Positions 54,789-63,213 of a stretch of 64,000 bases of DNA are shown here, in pieces (within the stretch, counting starts at the first letter, position 1; every line of letters begins with the position of its first letter). The stretch spans positions 22,039 to 86,038 of the forward strand of contig UQTU01000010.1 in assembly GCA_900544135.1 (NCBI GenBank), given 5' to 3'. The notes beneath the pieces are model-generated. The model searched no databases. It was not told where the DNA came from and saw only the letters and a list, made by a program, of their open reading frames with translations. The translations under genes and the position numbers were made by a program. This DNA is from an uncultured Collinsella sp. (GTDB lineage Bacteria; Actinomycetota; Coriobacteriia; Coriobacteriales; Coriobacteriaceae).

Positions 54789-55526
54789 CTATGCGCCGAT
54801 GGCGCCGCCGCAGTATTCGCAGCGCCCGCTGGCATCGGGAATGGTGGTTGCACCGCAGAAGGGGCAGGTGACCGCGGTCTTGGGGGCCTTAGCGGCCACG
54901 ACGCTGTCGCGCGTTTCCTGACGCAGCTGCACCAGCGCGTCGCGGACCTCGGTTGCCTGGCGCTTGGCCTCGCGGTATTCGATGGAACCGCGCTGATCGA
55001 TGGTGGAGTCGTTCACGCGCAGGTTGATCTCGGTAAAGTACGGCGTGTTGACGTGGATGGTCAGGTTAAAGTCGTAATCCAGGTCGTAGCGCGGCGGATT
55101 GTAGCTCTCGCGCTCGCCGTCCTTGGTCTCGCGATAGATTTCGGTGCGGTGCTCGTCGATATCCATATCGCAGCCGAGTACCTGCGAGAACTCGATGATG
55201 TCGGGATTGGCGTCGCGCCAGCGGCTCTGCGAAGTGATGATCAGCAGGCCCGCGTCTTCGTCGAGCATGATGTTGGTGCGCCCGGCCGAGAGTGTGCGCG
55301 TGGGGTTGAACGACGCCAGGCGCTCGGCATTGGCCTCGCGGTAGGCGAGTTGCTCGCGGATATCGTCCGCGGTGCTGGAGCGATAGCCGTGGAAGTAGGG
55401 GGAGAGCTTGCCGGCACACTCTTTGCACAGGTAGCCTTCGCTGATCTTGGTCTTTCCCAAAAGTCCCAGCTCGGTACCGCAAATCGCGCACTCTTTCTTC
55501 TCGAACATCTTGTCAAAGAAGCCCAT
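54789..55526 (-). CDS. DUF4428 domain protein with C-terminal zinc ribbon
   Basis: A 245-residue protein. A DUF4428 zinc motif opens it (CAICGTELGLLGKTKISEGYLC, cysteines at 17, 20, 38 and 41; split here as CAICG and CKECAGKL). A central beta domain (about 90-190) includes FSQVLGCDMDIDEHRTE and YNPPRYDLDYDFNLTIHV. A final ribbon CPFCGATTIP...CEYCGG ends it. It is the first gene of the minus-strand cassette, 24 bp before the frameshifted zinc-ribbon gene. The three proteins probably act together; the function is not known. Confidence 0.82.
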   Translation of the reverse strand: MGFFDKMFEKKECAICGTELGLLGKTKISEGYLCKECAGKLSPYFHGYRSSTADDIREQLAYREANAERLASFNPTRTLSAGRTNIMLDEDAGLLIITSQSRWRDANPDIIEFSQVLGCDMDIDEHRTEIYRETKDGERESYNPPRYDLDYDFNLTIHVNTPYFTEINLRVNDSTIDQRGSIEYREAKRQATEVRDALVQLRQETRDSVVAAKAPKTAVTCPFCGATTIPDASGRCEYCGGAIGA

Positions 55527-55911
55527 GGCTGCCTCCCATCAACAGGTAGCGTGTGTCACTTTTGATGATGGGGGAGTGCGCGATCTTTCACGATACCCAG
55601 ACGGCTCAACGAGTCTCCACAACTGGGACACATGGCCCATTTTTGACTAGTCGCTGGGGACACTCTTCGGCCACTCATTGGGGACGTACGCTGCTGGGGC
55701 AGTTGGGGCGACGAGCCGATGATGTCGTGATGTGGGATGGACTGGCACTTGCTACCGACGATTTTGGTGGGGATTTTGCACCCGCATGTTCCGATTCCGC
55801 GCCCGTGGAGGCAGCGGAGTTCACGCCCGAAAAGACCGGTGCCGCCTCGCGTGTGGCCCTTATCAACTTCTTCTGGTCCTGGACACCAAATGACTAGCTA
55901 ATCCTCCAATA
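55527..55911. other. Intergenic stretch with decayed repeats
   Basis: It holds a decayed GTCATT-family copy at about 55649-55690 (GTCGCTGGGGACAC..., then CACTCATTGGGGACG). An open frame of 114 codons at 55553-55897 has no ribosome-binding site and spans the repeats; I do not support it as a gene. Promoters for the minus-strand cassette must lie at its left end. Confidence 0.4.
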
Positions 55912-55978
55912 AGTTGCGGTGGAATAGTCCCTAAATCAAAGTCATGGGGCTTTAAACAGGAACTATTCCACCGCAACT
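55912..55978. repeat. 67-bp palindromic hairpin, AGTTGCGGTGGAATAGT type
   Basis: Arms 55912-55931 and 55959-55978 match 19 of 20; the interior can pair further (AAAG/CTTT). It lies beyond the mgtA 3' end, and may serve as a terminator, but without a T run. Confidence 0.65.
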
Positions 55979-56066
55979 GCTGAGGGGACAGACTGCGGCA
56001 GCGGCAGAGGCGTTGGCAGCTGTGGTAGTGGCAACGGCAGCTGGCAGGGTGTTTTCCGTCTGCTCG

Positions 56067-58835
56067 CTACAGCAGCTCGCCGTGGCGGGCAATGTAGCGG
56101 CGCTTTGCCAGCTGGGTGAGCGCGATATAGGCGGTAACGATGCCAATGAGCAGCCCAAAAAAGCTCGTGGGCAGCGTCATGAGGCCGAGCGCATCGGCGA
56201 TGGGGCTTGCCGGCAGCCAGGTGACAAGCGCCAGGCCTAGCACGGTGAGAGCGCACAGTGCCGGCGCGGCGTGGTCACGTGGGCTCGGCAGATGCGGGGA
56301 GCGCAGCATGTGGACCACGAGTGTCTGCGACCACATGGACTCGACAAACCAGCCGCTCTGGAAGAGTGCAGCGAAGGTCGCCATACCCGCGACGTTGCCC
56401 GTCCCGGAGAGCTCGGACCAGCTTGCGCCCACGGTGGCGGGGCACACCACAAAGAAGAGCGCGGCGAAGGTCACGATGTCAAACAGCGAGCTCACAGGGC
56501 CCAGCTCGAGCATAAAGCCCTTGATGGACGCGGCGTCCCAGGCACGCGGGCGGGCAGTCCAGGCGTCATCGACGGTGTCCCACGGCAGCGCGATGCACAC
56601 GATCTCGTAGACCAGCGACAGCAGCACCAGCTGTAGGGCACTCATGGGCAAAAACGGCAAGAACAGGCTCGCGACGGTCACGGACAGCACGTTGCCAAAG
56701 TTGGAGCTCACTGTGGTCTTGAGGTACTTGAGCAGGTTGCCGTAGGTGCGGCGGCCTTCGATGATTCCGCGTTCGAGCACGCCCAGGTCCTTCTGAAGCA
56801 AGATGATATCGGCGGATTCCTTGGCAATGTCGACGGCCGAATCGACTGAGATGCCGCAATCGCTCGCACGCATGGCGGCGGCGTCGTTGATGCCGTCGCC
56901 CATAAAGCCCACGGTGTGGCCGAGTAGCTCGCGCATGACGCGCACCAGGCGCGCCTTCTGCAACGGCGAGAGCTTGGCGAAGAGGTGGGTTTTCTCGGCG
57001 CGCTCGGCAAGCTCGGCGTCGTCGAGCGCATCGATCTCGGAGCCGAGCAAGACGTTGCTCGCATCGATGCCGATCTGCGCGCAGACGGTGGCGGCGACGC
57101 GGTCGTTGTCGCCGGTCAGGACCTTGACCGCCACGCCCTTGGCCTCGAGGGTGGCGACGGCGCCCGCGGCACTTGCTTTGGGCGGATCGAGGAAGGCCAA
57201 AAAGCCCATCAGCACCATGTCGCATTCGTCGGCGATGCCAAACTCGCCCACGCAGCGCGGATCGGTCTTCTGTGCCACGGCAATCACACGCAGGCCCTCG
57301 GCGTTAAGATCGGCGACCTGCTTGCGAATCTGGGCGAGCTTGTCTTCGGCGAGCGGCCGGGCGATGCCATCGACCTCGACAAAGGAGCAGATCTCGAGCA
57401 TTTCCTCGGCAGCTCCCTTGGTAACCATCTGGGTTTTGCCTTGGGAGTCGGCGACAACTACGCTCAGGCGACGGCGCGAGAAATCGAAGGGCACCTCGTC
57501 GACCTTGGTATAGCGGTCGCGCAGGCTCTGGCCCAGCATGGAATCGGGCACGACGGTCGAGGGCGTCACATCGGCACGGTCGATTACGGCCAGGTCGATA
57601 AGGTTTTTGAGGCCGGTCTGGAAGAAGCTGTTCAAAAACGCATGGCGCAGCACGCGCGCGTCCTCGTTGCCATCGGTGTTGAGGTAGCGCTCGAGCACGA
57701 TGCGGTCTTCGGTGAGGGTGCCGGTCTTGTCGCAGCACAGGACGTCCATCGCGCCGAGGTTTTGAATCGCCGGCAGCTCCTTGACGATAACCTGGCGACG
57801 GGCGAGGTCCTTGGCGCCCTGCGACAGGCTTGTGGTCACGATGACGGGAAGCATCTGCGGCGTGATGCCCACGGCCACGCTCGTGGCGAACAGCAGCGCG
57901 TCGATGACGTTGCCCTTGGTGGCGGCGTTGATGGCAAAGACGGCCGGCGCCATAACGAGCATGAGGCGTACGAGCAGCATGGAGACGCTCGAGACGCCGT
58001 GGTCAAACGCGCTCTTCTCGCCGCGCCCGTTGAGCATCTTGGCGATGCCGCCCAGGTAGGTGTCCGAGCCGGTGGCAACGACAAGCGCCATGGCGGTGCC
58101 GTTTTGCACGGAGGTGCCGGTAAAGACGATGTTCTTGCAGGCAGAGAGCGGCAGCGCGGAGCCGTCGGCACCATCGACGACGGTGACGGCAGCGGTCTTC
58201 TCGACGGCCTCGCTCTCGCCGGTGAGTGCGGACTCGATCACAAACAGGTCGCGCGCGGTGATGACGCGGGCATCGGCCGGCACCATATCGCCGGCAGAGA
58301 GGCGGATCACATCGCCGGGGACGAGCTCGTCGAAGAGGATCTCGACGCGCTCGCCGTCGCGCAGGACGGTGCAAGTGTTGGAGACCAGGTCCTTGAGGGC
58401 CTCTGCCGCATTGCCGCTGCGGGCTTCCTGGATAAACTTCATACCGCCCGATACCAGCAGCATGATGCCGATGACGATGACCGTGGAGGGGTCGCGCTGC
58501 GGCTCGGGCACGGCGAGCACGTCGATGTAGAGCGATACCAGCGCGAGCGCGGCGAGGATGCCGGCGAAGGGATCGATGAAGGCGTCGGCGATGCGGCGGG
58601 CGAGCGTCTTGGTCGGCGCCTCGATGGTGTTGGGGCCGGCGGCATCCAGGCGCTCGGCGGCGTGCTCAGCGGTGAGACCGTTTGCCGTGGCGTCAAGCAG
58701 TACGAGGGCGTCCTCGGCACTATGGGTGGCGGCGAATATGGTGTTCTTGGACAGGCCGGTGCGAGCGGCAGGGCGCGCCGTGCGGCGGCGCTTGGAGATG
58801 GCTTCGAGAACCGTGGCGGTTTTGAGCATCAGCAT
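56067..58835 (-). CDS. mgtA: Magnesium-translocating P-type ATPase (MgtA/MgtB type)
   Basis: A 922-residue P3B-type ATPase started at the ATG at 58835 behind AAGGAGG; a frame extending to 58886 lacks a site. Signatures: actuator TGES (ESALTGESEAVE), phosphorylation site CCDKTGTLTED, nucleotide-binding KGAAEEML, hinge GFMGDGINDAAAM, and ten membrane segments. It imports Mg2+ with ATP. The N-terminal Arg-rich stretch and the LSKNTIF region resemble MgtA N-tails. It is a single gene. With the MgtE-N/CBS and Nramp-like proteins it makes a third candidate Mg2+ system in the window. Confidence 0.92.
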   Translation of the reverse strand: MLMLKTATVLEAISKRRRTARPAARTGLSKNTIFAATHSAEDALVLLDATANGLTAEHAAERLDAAGPNTIEAPTKTLARRIADAFIDPFAGILAALALVSLYIDVLAVPEPQRDPSTVIVIGIMLLVSGGMKFIQEARSGNAAEALKDLVSNTCTVLRDGERVEILFDELVPGDVIRLSAGDMVPADARVITARDLFVIESALTGESEAVEKTAAVTVVDGADGSALPLSACKNIVFTGTSVQNGTAMALVVATGSDTYLGGIAKMLNGRGEKSAFDHGVSSVSMLLVRLMLVMAPAVFAINAATKGNVIDALLFATSVAVGITPQMLPVIVTTSLSQGAKDLARRQVIVKELPAIQNLGAMDVLCCDKTGTLTEDRIVLERYLNTDGNEDARVLRHAFLNSFFQTGLKNLIDLAVIDRADVTPSTVVPDSMLGQSLRDRYTKVDEVPFDFSRRRLSVVVADSQGKTQMVTKGAAEEMLEICSFVEVDGIARPLAEDKLAQIRKQVADLNAEGLRVIAVAQKTDPRCVGEFGIADECDMVLMGFLAFLDPPKASAAGAVATLEAKGVAVKVLTGDNDRVAATVCAQIGIDASNVLLGSEIDALDDAELAERAEKTHLFAKLSPLQKARLVRVMRELLGHTVGFMGDGINDAAAMRASDCGISVDSAVDIAKESADIILLQKDLGVLERGIIEGRRTYGNLLKYLKTTVSSNFGNVLSVTVASLFLPFLPMSALQLVLLSLVYEIVCIALPWDTVDDAWTARPRAWDAASIKGFMLELGPVSSLFDIVTFAALFFVVCPATVGASWSELSGTGNVAGMATFAALFQSGWFVESMWSQTLVVHMLRSPHLPSPRDHAAPALCALTVLGLALVTWLPASPIADALGLMTLPTSFFGLLIGIVTAYIALTQLAKRRYIARHGELL

Positions 58836-58920
58836 AGGGTCCTCCTTGTTGAAGGGAGTTAGCGTACGTGTCGTATTGAGTTGCAAAAAACCTAGATGTC
58901 GCTCACGTCAAGCTCACGAA

Positions 58921-58950
58921 CCACCACAAAGGGGGCAGGCACCTTTGTGG
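58921..58950. repeat. CCACCACAAAGG hairpin, copy 2
   Basis: CCACCACAAAGG and CCTTTGTGG with a 9-nt loop GGGCAGGCA. Same family as 45280-45312, including AAC before the left arm. The rest of the 440-bp gap between mgtA and pyrE holds no gene I can support. Confidence 0.6.
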
Positions 58951-59128
58951 GGGGGGTTGACGATCTGCCGGTGGCGTTTATGCGTGTGCGGAGTCCTCGC
59001 GGCGTGCCGAGGGCGACATGCAGGTTTTTCGACTAGGACTGCCTTCCATGGCACACCTCCTAAAGGCTGAGCGCAGCGCGCTTTGGGTATCTCGTACCCC
59101 TTTTTAATCCGCCCGTATTCTTGATGAG

Positions 59129-59149
59129 GGGGTTTGACATGTCAACCCC
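59129..59149. promoter_or_regulatory. Inverted repeat GGGGTTTGACATGTCAACCCC
   Basis: A near-perfect 21-bp palindrome with one unpaired T, containing TTGACA, 127 bp upstream of pyrE. It could be a -35 box with operator or a short hairpin. A -10-like TAAACT is at 59236, too far for the same promoter. Confidence 0.35.
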
Positions 59150-59275
59150 ATTGTTCGGAAAACCATTCCCTCTGACAAAGCCTTTACAGAATGCCGTGGC
59201 CCCAAAGCGCGCCCGCATCGACGCTTCGCCTGCGCTAAACTGGAAGGCACGTACGCGATTACGAGAGGAGCCCGC

Positions 59276-59956
59276 ATGGAGGCTTACAAGCAAGAGTTCA
59301 TCAAGTTTATGGTTGAGTCCGACGTTCTTAAGTTCGGCAGCTTTACGCTCAAGAGCGGCCGTCAGTCCCCGTTCTTTATGAACGCCGGCGCTTACGTGAC
59401 GGGCTATCAGCTCAAGAAGCTGGGCGAGTATTACGCCCAGGCCATCCACGATAACTTTGGCGACGACTTTGATGTGCTGTTTGGACCGGCCTACAAGGGT
59501 ATTCCGCTGGCCGTCGTGACCGCAATTGCCTACCACGAGCTGTACGGCAAGGAGGTCAAGTACTGCTGCGACCGCAAGGAGGCCAAGGACCACGGCGCCG
59601 ACAAGGGCAACCTGCTGGGCTATGAGCCCCAGGACGGCGATCGCGTGGTCATGGTCGAGGATGTCACCACCAGCGGCAAGTCCATCGACGAGACCTATCC
59701 CAAGGTTAAGGCTGCTGCCGACGTCGAAATCAAGGGCCTCATTGTGTCTCTCAACCGTATGGAGGTCGGCAAGGGCGGCGTGACCACCGCGCAGAAGGAG
59801 ATCGAGGCCAAGTACGGTTTCCCCGTCGCGAGCATCGTTTCCATGGCCGAGGTCGTCGAGACCCTCTACAACCACGAGATCGATGGCAAGGTCGTCATCG
59901 ATGACGAGCTCAAGGCCGCCATCGACGCCTACTACGAGCAGTACGGAGCACGCTAG
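59276..59956 (+). CDS. pyrE: Orotate phosphoribosyltransferase
   Basis: A 226-residue enzyme of pyrimidine synthesis: orotate + PRPP to OMP. The PRPP motif is VVMVEDVTTSGKS (near residues 122-134); the flexible catalytic loop is CCDRKEAKDHGADKGNL; the N-terminal substrate strand is SGRQSPFFMNAG. The length is typical. The start has GAGAGGAG. No other pyr gene adjoins it. A structured element overlaps the last base of its stop codon. Confidence 0.95.
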   Translation: MEAYKQEFIKFMVESDVLKFGSFTLKSGRQSPFFMNAGAYVTGYQLKKLGEYYAQAIHDNFGDDFDVLFGPAYKGIPLAVVTAIAYHELYGKEVKYCCDRKEAKDHGADKGNLLGYEPQDGDRVVMVEDVTTSGKSIDETYPKVKAAADVEIKGLIVSLNRMEVGKGGVTTAQKEIEAKYGFPVASIVSMAEVVETLYNHEIDGKVVIDDELKAAIDAYYEQYGAR

Positions 59957-60067
59957 TTACGGCGTTTTACCAAACGCCGTAACCGGCCGACGCTGCGCGC
60001 CGCCCAGGACGACAATTTGTCATTCAAAAGGCGAGGCATGACCAGAAGGTCTATGCCTCGCCTTTTT
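59956..60067 (+). ncRNA. Two-hairpin structured 3'-UTR element, copy A
   Basis: Hairpin 1 is GTTACGGCGTTT-TACC-AAACGCCGTAAC (59956-59983). A linker with CGACGCTGC and CAAT...ATTCAA follows. Hairpin 2, AAAAGGCGAGGCATGACC-AGAA-GGTC..., ends in T5 (60026-60067) and is an intrinsic terminator. Copy B at 63775 has the same order with compensatory stem changes and the same GACC-AGAA-GGTC tip. See finding. Confidence 0.65.
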
Positions 60068-60120
60068 CATGCCAACTTGTCCGTCCTCTACCTGCGTCGT
60101 TGTCTCGCTTCGGATGGGTG

Positions 60121-60145
60121 GTCATTGGGGACGTTCTTAAATGAC
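60121..60145 (-). repeat. GTCATT-family extragenic repeat, copy 4
   Basis: GTCATTGGGGACGTTCTTAA followed by ATGAC, the reverse orientation of the copies at 23357, 26865 and 35380. Confidence 0.65.
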
Positions 60146-60156
60146 TAGTCAGAAAT

Positions 60157-60220
60157 GAGCGTGGATAATCTCCCGTTTTTGGCCCCCGTGTGGACTCAAA
60201 GTGGGAGATTATCCACGCTC
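60157..60220. repeat. GAGCGTGGATAATCTCCC palindrome, copy 1 (3' side of fic)
   Basis: Perfect 18-bp arms (60157-60174, 60203-60220) around a 28-nt loop with TTTTTGGCC and CTCAAAGT. It lies 26 bp past the fic stop. An almost identical element sits on the other side of fic. Confidence 0.8.
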
Positions 60221-60246
60221 GTTTTAATATGGCTGGGCTGCGGTGC

Positions 60247-61419
60247 CTATCTAATCGGCTCAGCGTCTTCCCTGAGAATCGAAAGATACTCTTCATACCC
60301 GTACTGTCGGTATCTCTGTCTTGACTCGTCGAGTGGACGGAGGATACCCAATTCTTCAAATGATTTGACGAGCGAGCTCGCGGTGCTCCTACCGATATCG
60401 AGTCGGGCAGCGATAAATGCGGTGTCGAGGATGGGATGCTCTTCAAGAAGGCTCAGCAGCCTTTGTCCGTTTGCGGCAGTCCTTCCGAGATTTTCGGTAA
60501 TAGCTGCCGTCGAACGGTTGTGGAGATCAACAAGACTCTTTAAAGACCCTACCGAGTCCTTCGCACTCTCAAGAAGACTGGCGCAGAAAAACTCTATCCA
60601 TTCCTCGTAAGTTCCTCGTTCCCTTACGGATGTGAGTTGTCGGTAGTACTCGCTTCGATTTTTCTTGAACTGGAACGATGGATAGAACAAGCAAGAATGA
60701 AGAACGCCATCATTGATGAGCATAAGTGTAATGAGAAGCCTGCCCAGGCGACCGTTTCCGTCTAGGAATGGATGGGCAGTTTCAAATTGGTAATGGACGA
60801 GCGCCGCCCGCACGATCGGATCCATTTCGACTTGAGGCTCATTGATAAATCGTTCGAGGTCCTGGAGCGTGTTGCTCAAATCTTCAATGTTTGGAGGGAC
60901 GAACGATGCAGTTGCAATGGTGCAGCCTGAAGGGCCAATCCAGTTTTGTGAGGAGCGCAGCTCGCCTGGATTCTTCTCCGTTCCGCGCACTCCGTCCAGC
61001 AGGACCGCATGAACCTGCCTGAGAAGCCTCGTACACAAGGGCATCTTTTTGAGCAGTTCTACGCCGCGGTCGACAGCACGGACATAATTCACGACATCTG
61101 CGACATCTTTATGATGGAGTTGGGTTTGCGATGGACTAAGTAGGTCGTCAAACGTACACTGGGTTCCCTCAATTTGCGAAGAAAGGAGTGCTTCTTTGCG
61201 CACATACATTGTCAGATACATGTCGGCGTTGGGAACAAAGTAGAGCATGCCTTCAAGCTCTCCAAGCTTTCGTGAGCATGTGGAAAGCGTGCGATAGGTT
61301 TCCTCAGTGAGGTTTAGCTGCCTCAATGATTGCAAGGGCGTTGGCAAAAACGAATAGTAAGCCAATTTCCCCGATAGATTATTGCGGAGCGTTCCCTGGC
61401 CGTTCTCCTCGATTTGCAT
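60247..61419 (-). CDS. Fic-domain adenylyltransferase with winged-helix C-terminus
   Basis: A 390-residue protein started at the ATG at 61419, behind GGAGG; an ATG at 61431 is four codons upstream with a poor site. The Fic core motif HPFLDGNGRLG is intact (H216-G226). An N-terminal inhibitory motif SSQIEG (S80 to E84-G85) marks a self-inhibited class II enzyme. The N-terminal domain (LPTPLQ, Fic_N type) and a C-terminal winged helix (TAFIAARLDIGRSTASSLVKSFEELGIL) are typical of Fic/DOC regulators. It is expected to AMPylate a host-cell target. The AT content is higher than its neighbours. A palindrome pair brackets it. Confidence 0.9.
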   Translation of the reverse strand: MQIEENGQGTLRNNLSGKLAYYSFLPTPLQSLRQLNLTEETYRTLSTCSRKLGELEGMLYFVPNADMYLTMYVRKEALLSSQIEGTQCTFDDLLSPSQTQLHHKDVADVVNYVRAVDRGVELLKKMPLCTRLLRQVHAVLLDGVRGTEKNPGELRSSQNWIGPSGCTIATASFVPPNIEDLSNTLQDLERFINEPQVEMDPIVRAALVHYQFETAHPFLDGNGRLGRLLITLMLINDGVLHSCLFYPSFQFKKNRSEYYRQLTSVRERGTYEEWIEFFCASLLESAKDSVGSLKSLVDLHNRSTAAITENLGRTAANGQRLLSLLEEHPILDTAFIAARLDIGRSTASSLVKSFEELGILRPLDESRQRYRQYGYEEYLSILREDAEPIR

Positions 61420-61448
61420 CGCGCCCTCCATATCTTTAGTGCCGGAAA

Positions 61449-61486
61449 CTCGCTATTAGGCTAATCATATCAATTCTAATAACGAG
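61449..61486. promoter_or_regulatory. Inverted repeat CTCGYTATTAG...CTAATAACGAG upstream of fic
   Basis: Arms 61449-61459 and 61476-61486, one mismatch in 11. Further TTATTAGA/TCTAATGA and GTCGTTATT sites follow to about 61552. The cluster lies in the fic promoter region and may be bound by the Fic winged helix itself. Confidence 0.5.
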
Positions 61487-61608
61487 TTTATGGCGAAAAT
61501 AGTTATTAGAGTCGATTTGAATAATCTAATGACGAGAAGTCGTTATTGCTTTGGTGCAAGGTGGTCGAGTGGTCCCTCGGGCGCAGAGGAAAACGGAGCA
61601 TTCAACAC

Positions 61609-61672
61609 GAGCGTGGATAATCTCCCGGTTTTGGCCTGTGTGCGGGCTCAAAGTGGGAGATTATCCACGCTC
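61609..61672. repeat. GAGCGTGGATAATCTCCC palindrome, copy 2 (5' side of fic)
   Basis: The same perfect 18-bp arms (61609-61626, 61655-61672) and a loop with GTTTTGGCC and CTCAAAGT, like 60157-60220. A third half-arm, ATCCACGCTCGT, follows at about 61691. Confidence 0.8.
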
Positions 61673-61705
61673 GTTAGATAAGCGTCCGAAAATCCACGCT
61701 CGTCG

Positions 61706-62310
61706 CTACTTGAGCCCGGGCAGGCGGGTGTAGGGGAACGAGCGCTCCAGGAATTCGGAGCAGTGGGCGTAGTCTTTGGCGAAGTAACTGCTGTAGAGCG
61801 AATCGAGCACATATTGCACGGCGATGTGGCTCGCGAACTGCGTGATGCGATGCGTCATGCTCTCGTGGTCGCTCACCGTGAGATAGGCGGCAAAGCCGGG
61901 GTGAATGCGCGCGCAATAAGGCGTGCCGATGACGATGACCGGGACATGCCGACTGCTGAGGATCGGCAAGATGCCCTTGAGGTTGGGGGCAAGGCCGCTG
62001 TAGGAGATGACGATTGCCGCATGGTCGGGACCCGAGGCGAGCGCCGTTCGCACCTGGGCCTCGACACCGTCGTGGCACGTCGCGCTTTTACCGGCGGAGA
62101 GCAGGCGATCGCGGAACATTCCCGCTGGATAGAGGTTGTGCGAGCCGTGTAGATGTCGACCTGTCGGGCGTTCGCGATGAGCTTGGCGGCGTGGTCAAGC
62201 TGCGTGGGGTCGAGCAGCTCCTGCGTTTCGGCCAGCGTGGTCTGGTAGAGCCCTTCCATGCGCTCCATAACCTGCAGGCGATACTCGGCTTATCGACCCG
62301 CGATGCAAAG
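61706..62310 (-). pseudogene. RpiR-family regulator remnant (SIS domain)
   Basis: Two minus-strand frames together give a SIS domain. The upstream part reads AEYRLQVMERMEGLYQTT, then LDHAAKLIANARQVDIYT. The downstream part, in another frame, reads GSHNLYPAGMFRDRLLSAGK, then VISYSGLAPNLKGILPIL, then FLERSFPYTRLPGLK. They join near 62150 if one base is added. Upstream, an in-frame TAA precedes AEYRLQ, and the N-terminal HTH of RpiR proteins is missing. So it is frameshifted and truncated. It probably regulated a sugar operon; a PTS EIIA gene lies next to it. Confidence 0.7.
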
Positions 62311-62443
62311 GAGATACTCATCCCACGAGCGCTACCGGGAAGGGCTTGCGATTCGAGCCCTCACCTTAGCAATTTGATCATTTGGCACTATAATCACCAT
62401 AGGCATGCGCATAACGTTGCGCTTAATCAAGAGGAGAAAACAT

Positions 62444-62980
62444 ATGGGTCTGTTTGACATGTTTAAGAAGAAGGCTGAGCCCGCGGCAGCTGCTGCTCCG
62501 GCCTCCATCTCTGCTTCTGCTGGCGCCGACGTGCTGTGCTCGCCTGTCAAGGGCAAGGTCATCAAGATGGCCGACGTGCCCGATCCCGTCTTTGGTGGCG
62601 AGGTTCTGGGCAAGGGTTGCGCTGTGTGGCCCGAGGACGACCTGGTCTACGCTCCCTGCGACGGCAAGGTGACCGTCACCATGGGTCACGCCGTGGGCCT
62701 GCAGTCCGATAGCGGCATCGAGGTTCTGGTGCACGTTGGCGTCGATACCGTCAACATGAACGGTGATGGCTTCGAGGGCTTCGTCAAGGCCGACGACGTT
62801 GTCAAAGCTGGTCAGCCCATACTCAAGATCGACCGCGCCAAGATCGCTGCCGCCGGTTACAAGGACTGCGTCGTCGTGGCCGTGTCCAACACCGCCGAGT
62901 TCGCTGACGTCGAGCTCGCCGTCGAGGCCGAGTCTGCCGTCGCCGCCGGTGACGCCATCGTTAAGGTCGTCCGCAAGTAG
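62444..62980 (+). CDS. PTS EIIA-Glc family protein
   Basis: A 178-residue phosphocarrier started at the ATG at 62444, behind AAGAGGAG. An Ala/Pro-rich N-terminus (11-28) precedes the EIIA-Glc/Crr fold. The phosphorylated His is H97 in IEVLVHVGVDTV, with the second active-site His H82 in TMGHAVGL. VYAPCDGKV is the usual PxDG strand. It passes phosphate from HPr to sugar-specific EIIB domains. It stands alone, with its own terminator. Whether it also has a regulatory role is unknown. Confidence 0.93.
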   Translation: MGLFDMFKKKAEPAAAAAPASISASAGADVLCSPVKGKVIKMADVPDPVFGGEVLGKGCAVWPEDDLVYAPCDGKVTVTMGHAVGLQSDSGIEVLVHVGVDTVNMNGDGFEGFVKADDVVKAGQPILKIDRAKIAAAGYKDCVVVAVSNTAEFADVELAVEAESAVAAGDAIVKVVRK

Positions 62981-63005
62981 TCTGCGGCATCCAGAAGATG
63001 CGCAA

Positions 63006-63036
63006 GGGTGGTCGGGTTATCCGGCCACCCTTTTTT
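63006..63036 (+). terminator. Intrinsic terminator after the EIIA gene
   Basis: GGGTGGTCGGG-TTA-TCCGGCCACCC followed by TTTTTT, 26 bp past the stop. Confidence 0.88.
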
Positions 63037-63213
63037 AATAGGCTAAACAGGTGCATTTTATTGCAAGGGGCTTGCTTTACGGGCCATTCGTTCGTCAAAT
63101 TGAGCCGCCTGCGCTTTTGCGACGCAGGGGGTTGGGCCGGGCTGCTAATATGGACTTGCTGTTACGACGTGCGCTGCGCAGGGAACGCGGCGCCACTTGT
63201 TTGGAGGAATGTC

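Noticed and set aside
55553..55897. A 114-codon plus-strand frame
   Set aside because: No ribosome-binding site, runs through decayed palindromic repeats and has no recognisable motif.
62330..62385. tRNA-like GATTCGAGCCC segment
   Set aside because: The stem would need a nine-base loop, and no D-arm, anticodon arm or acceptor stem fits.
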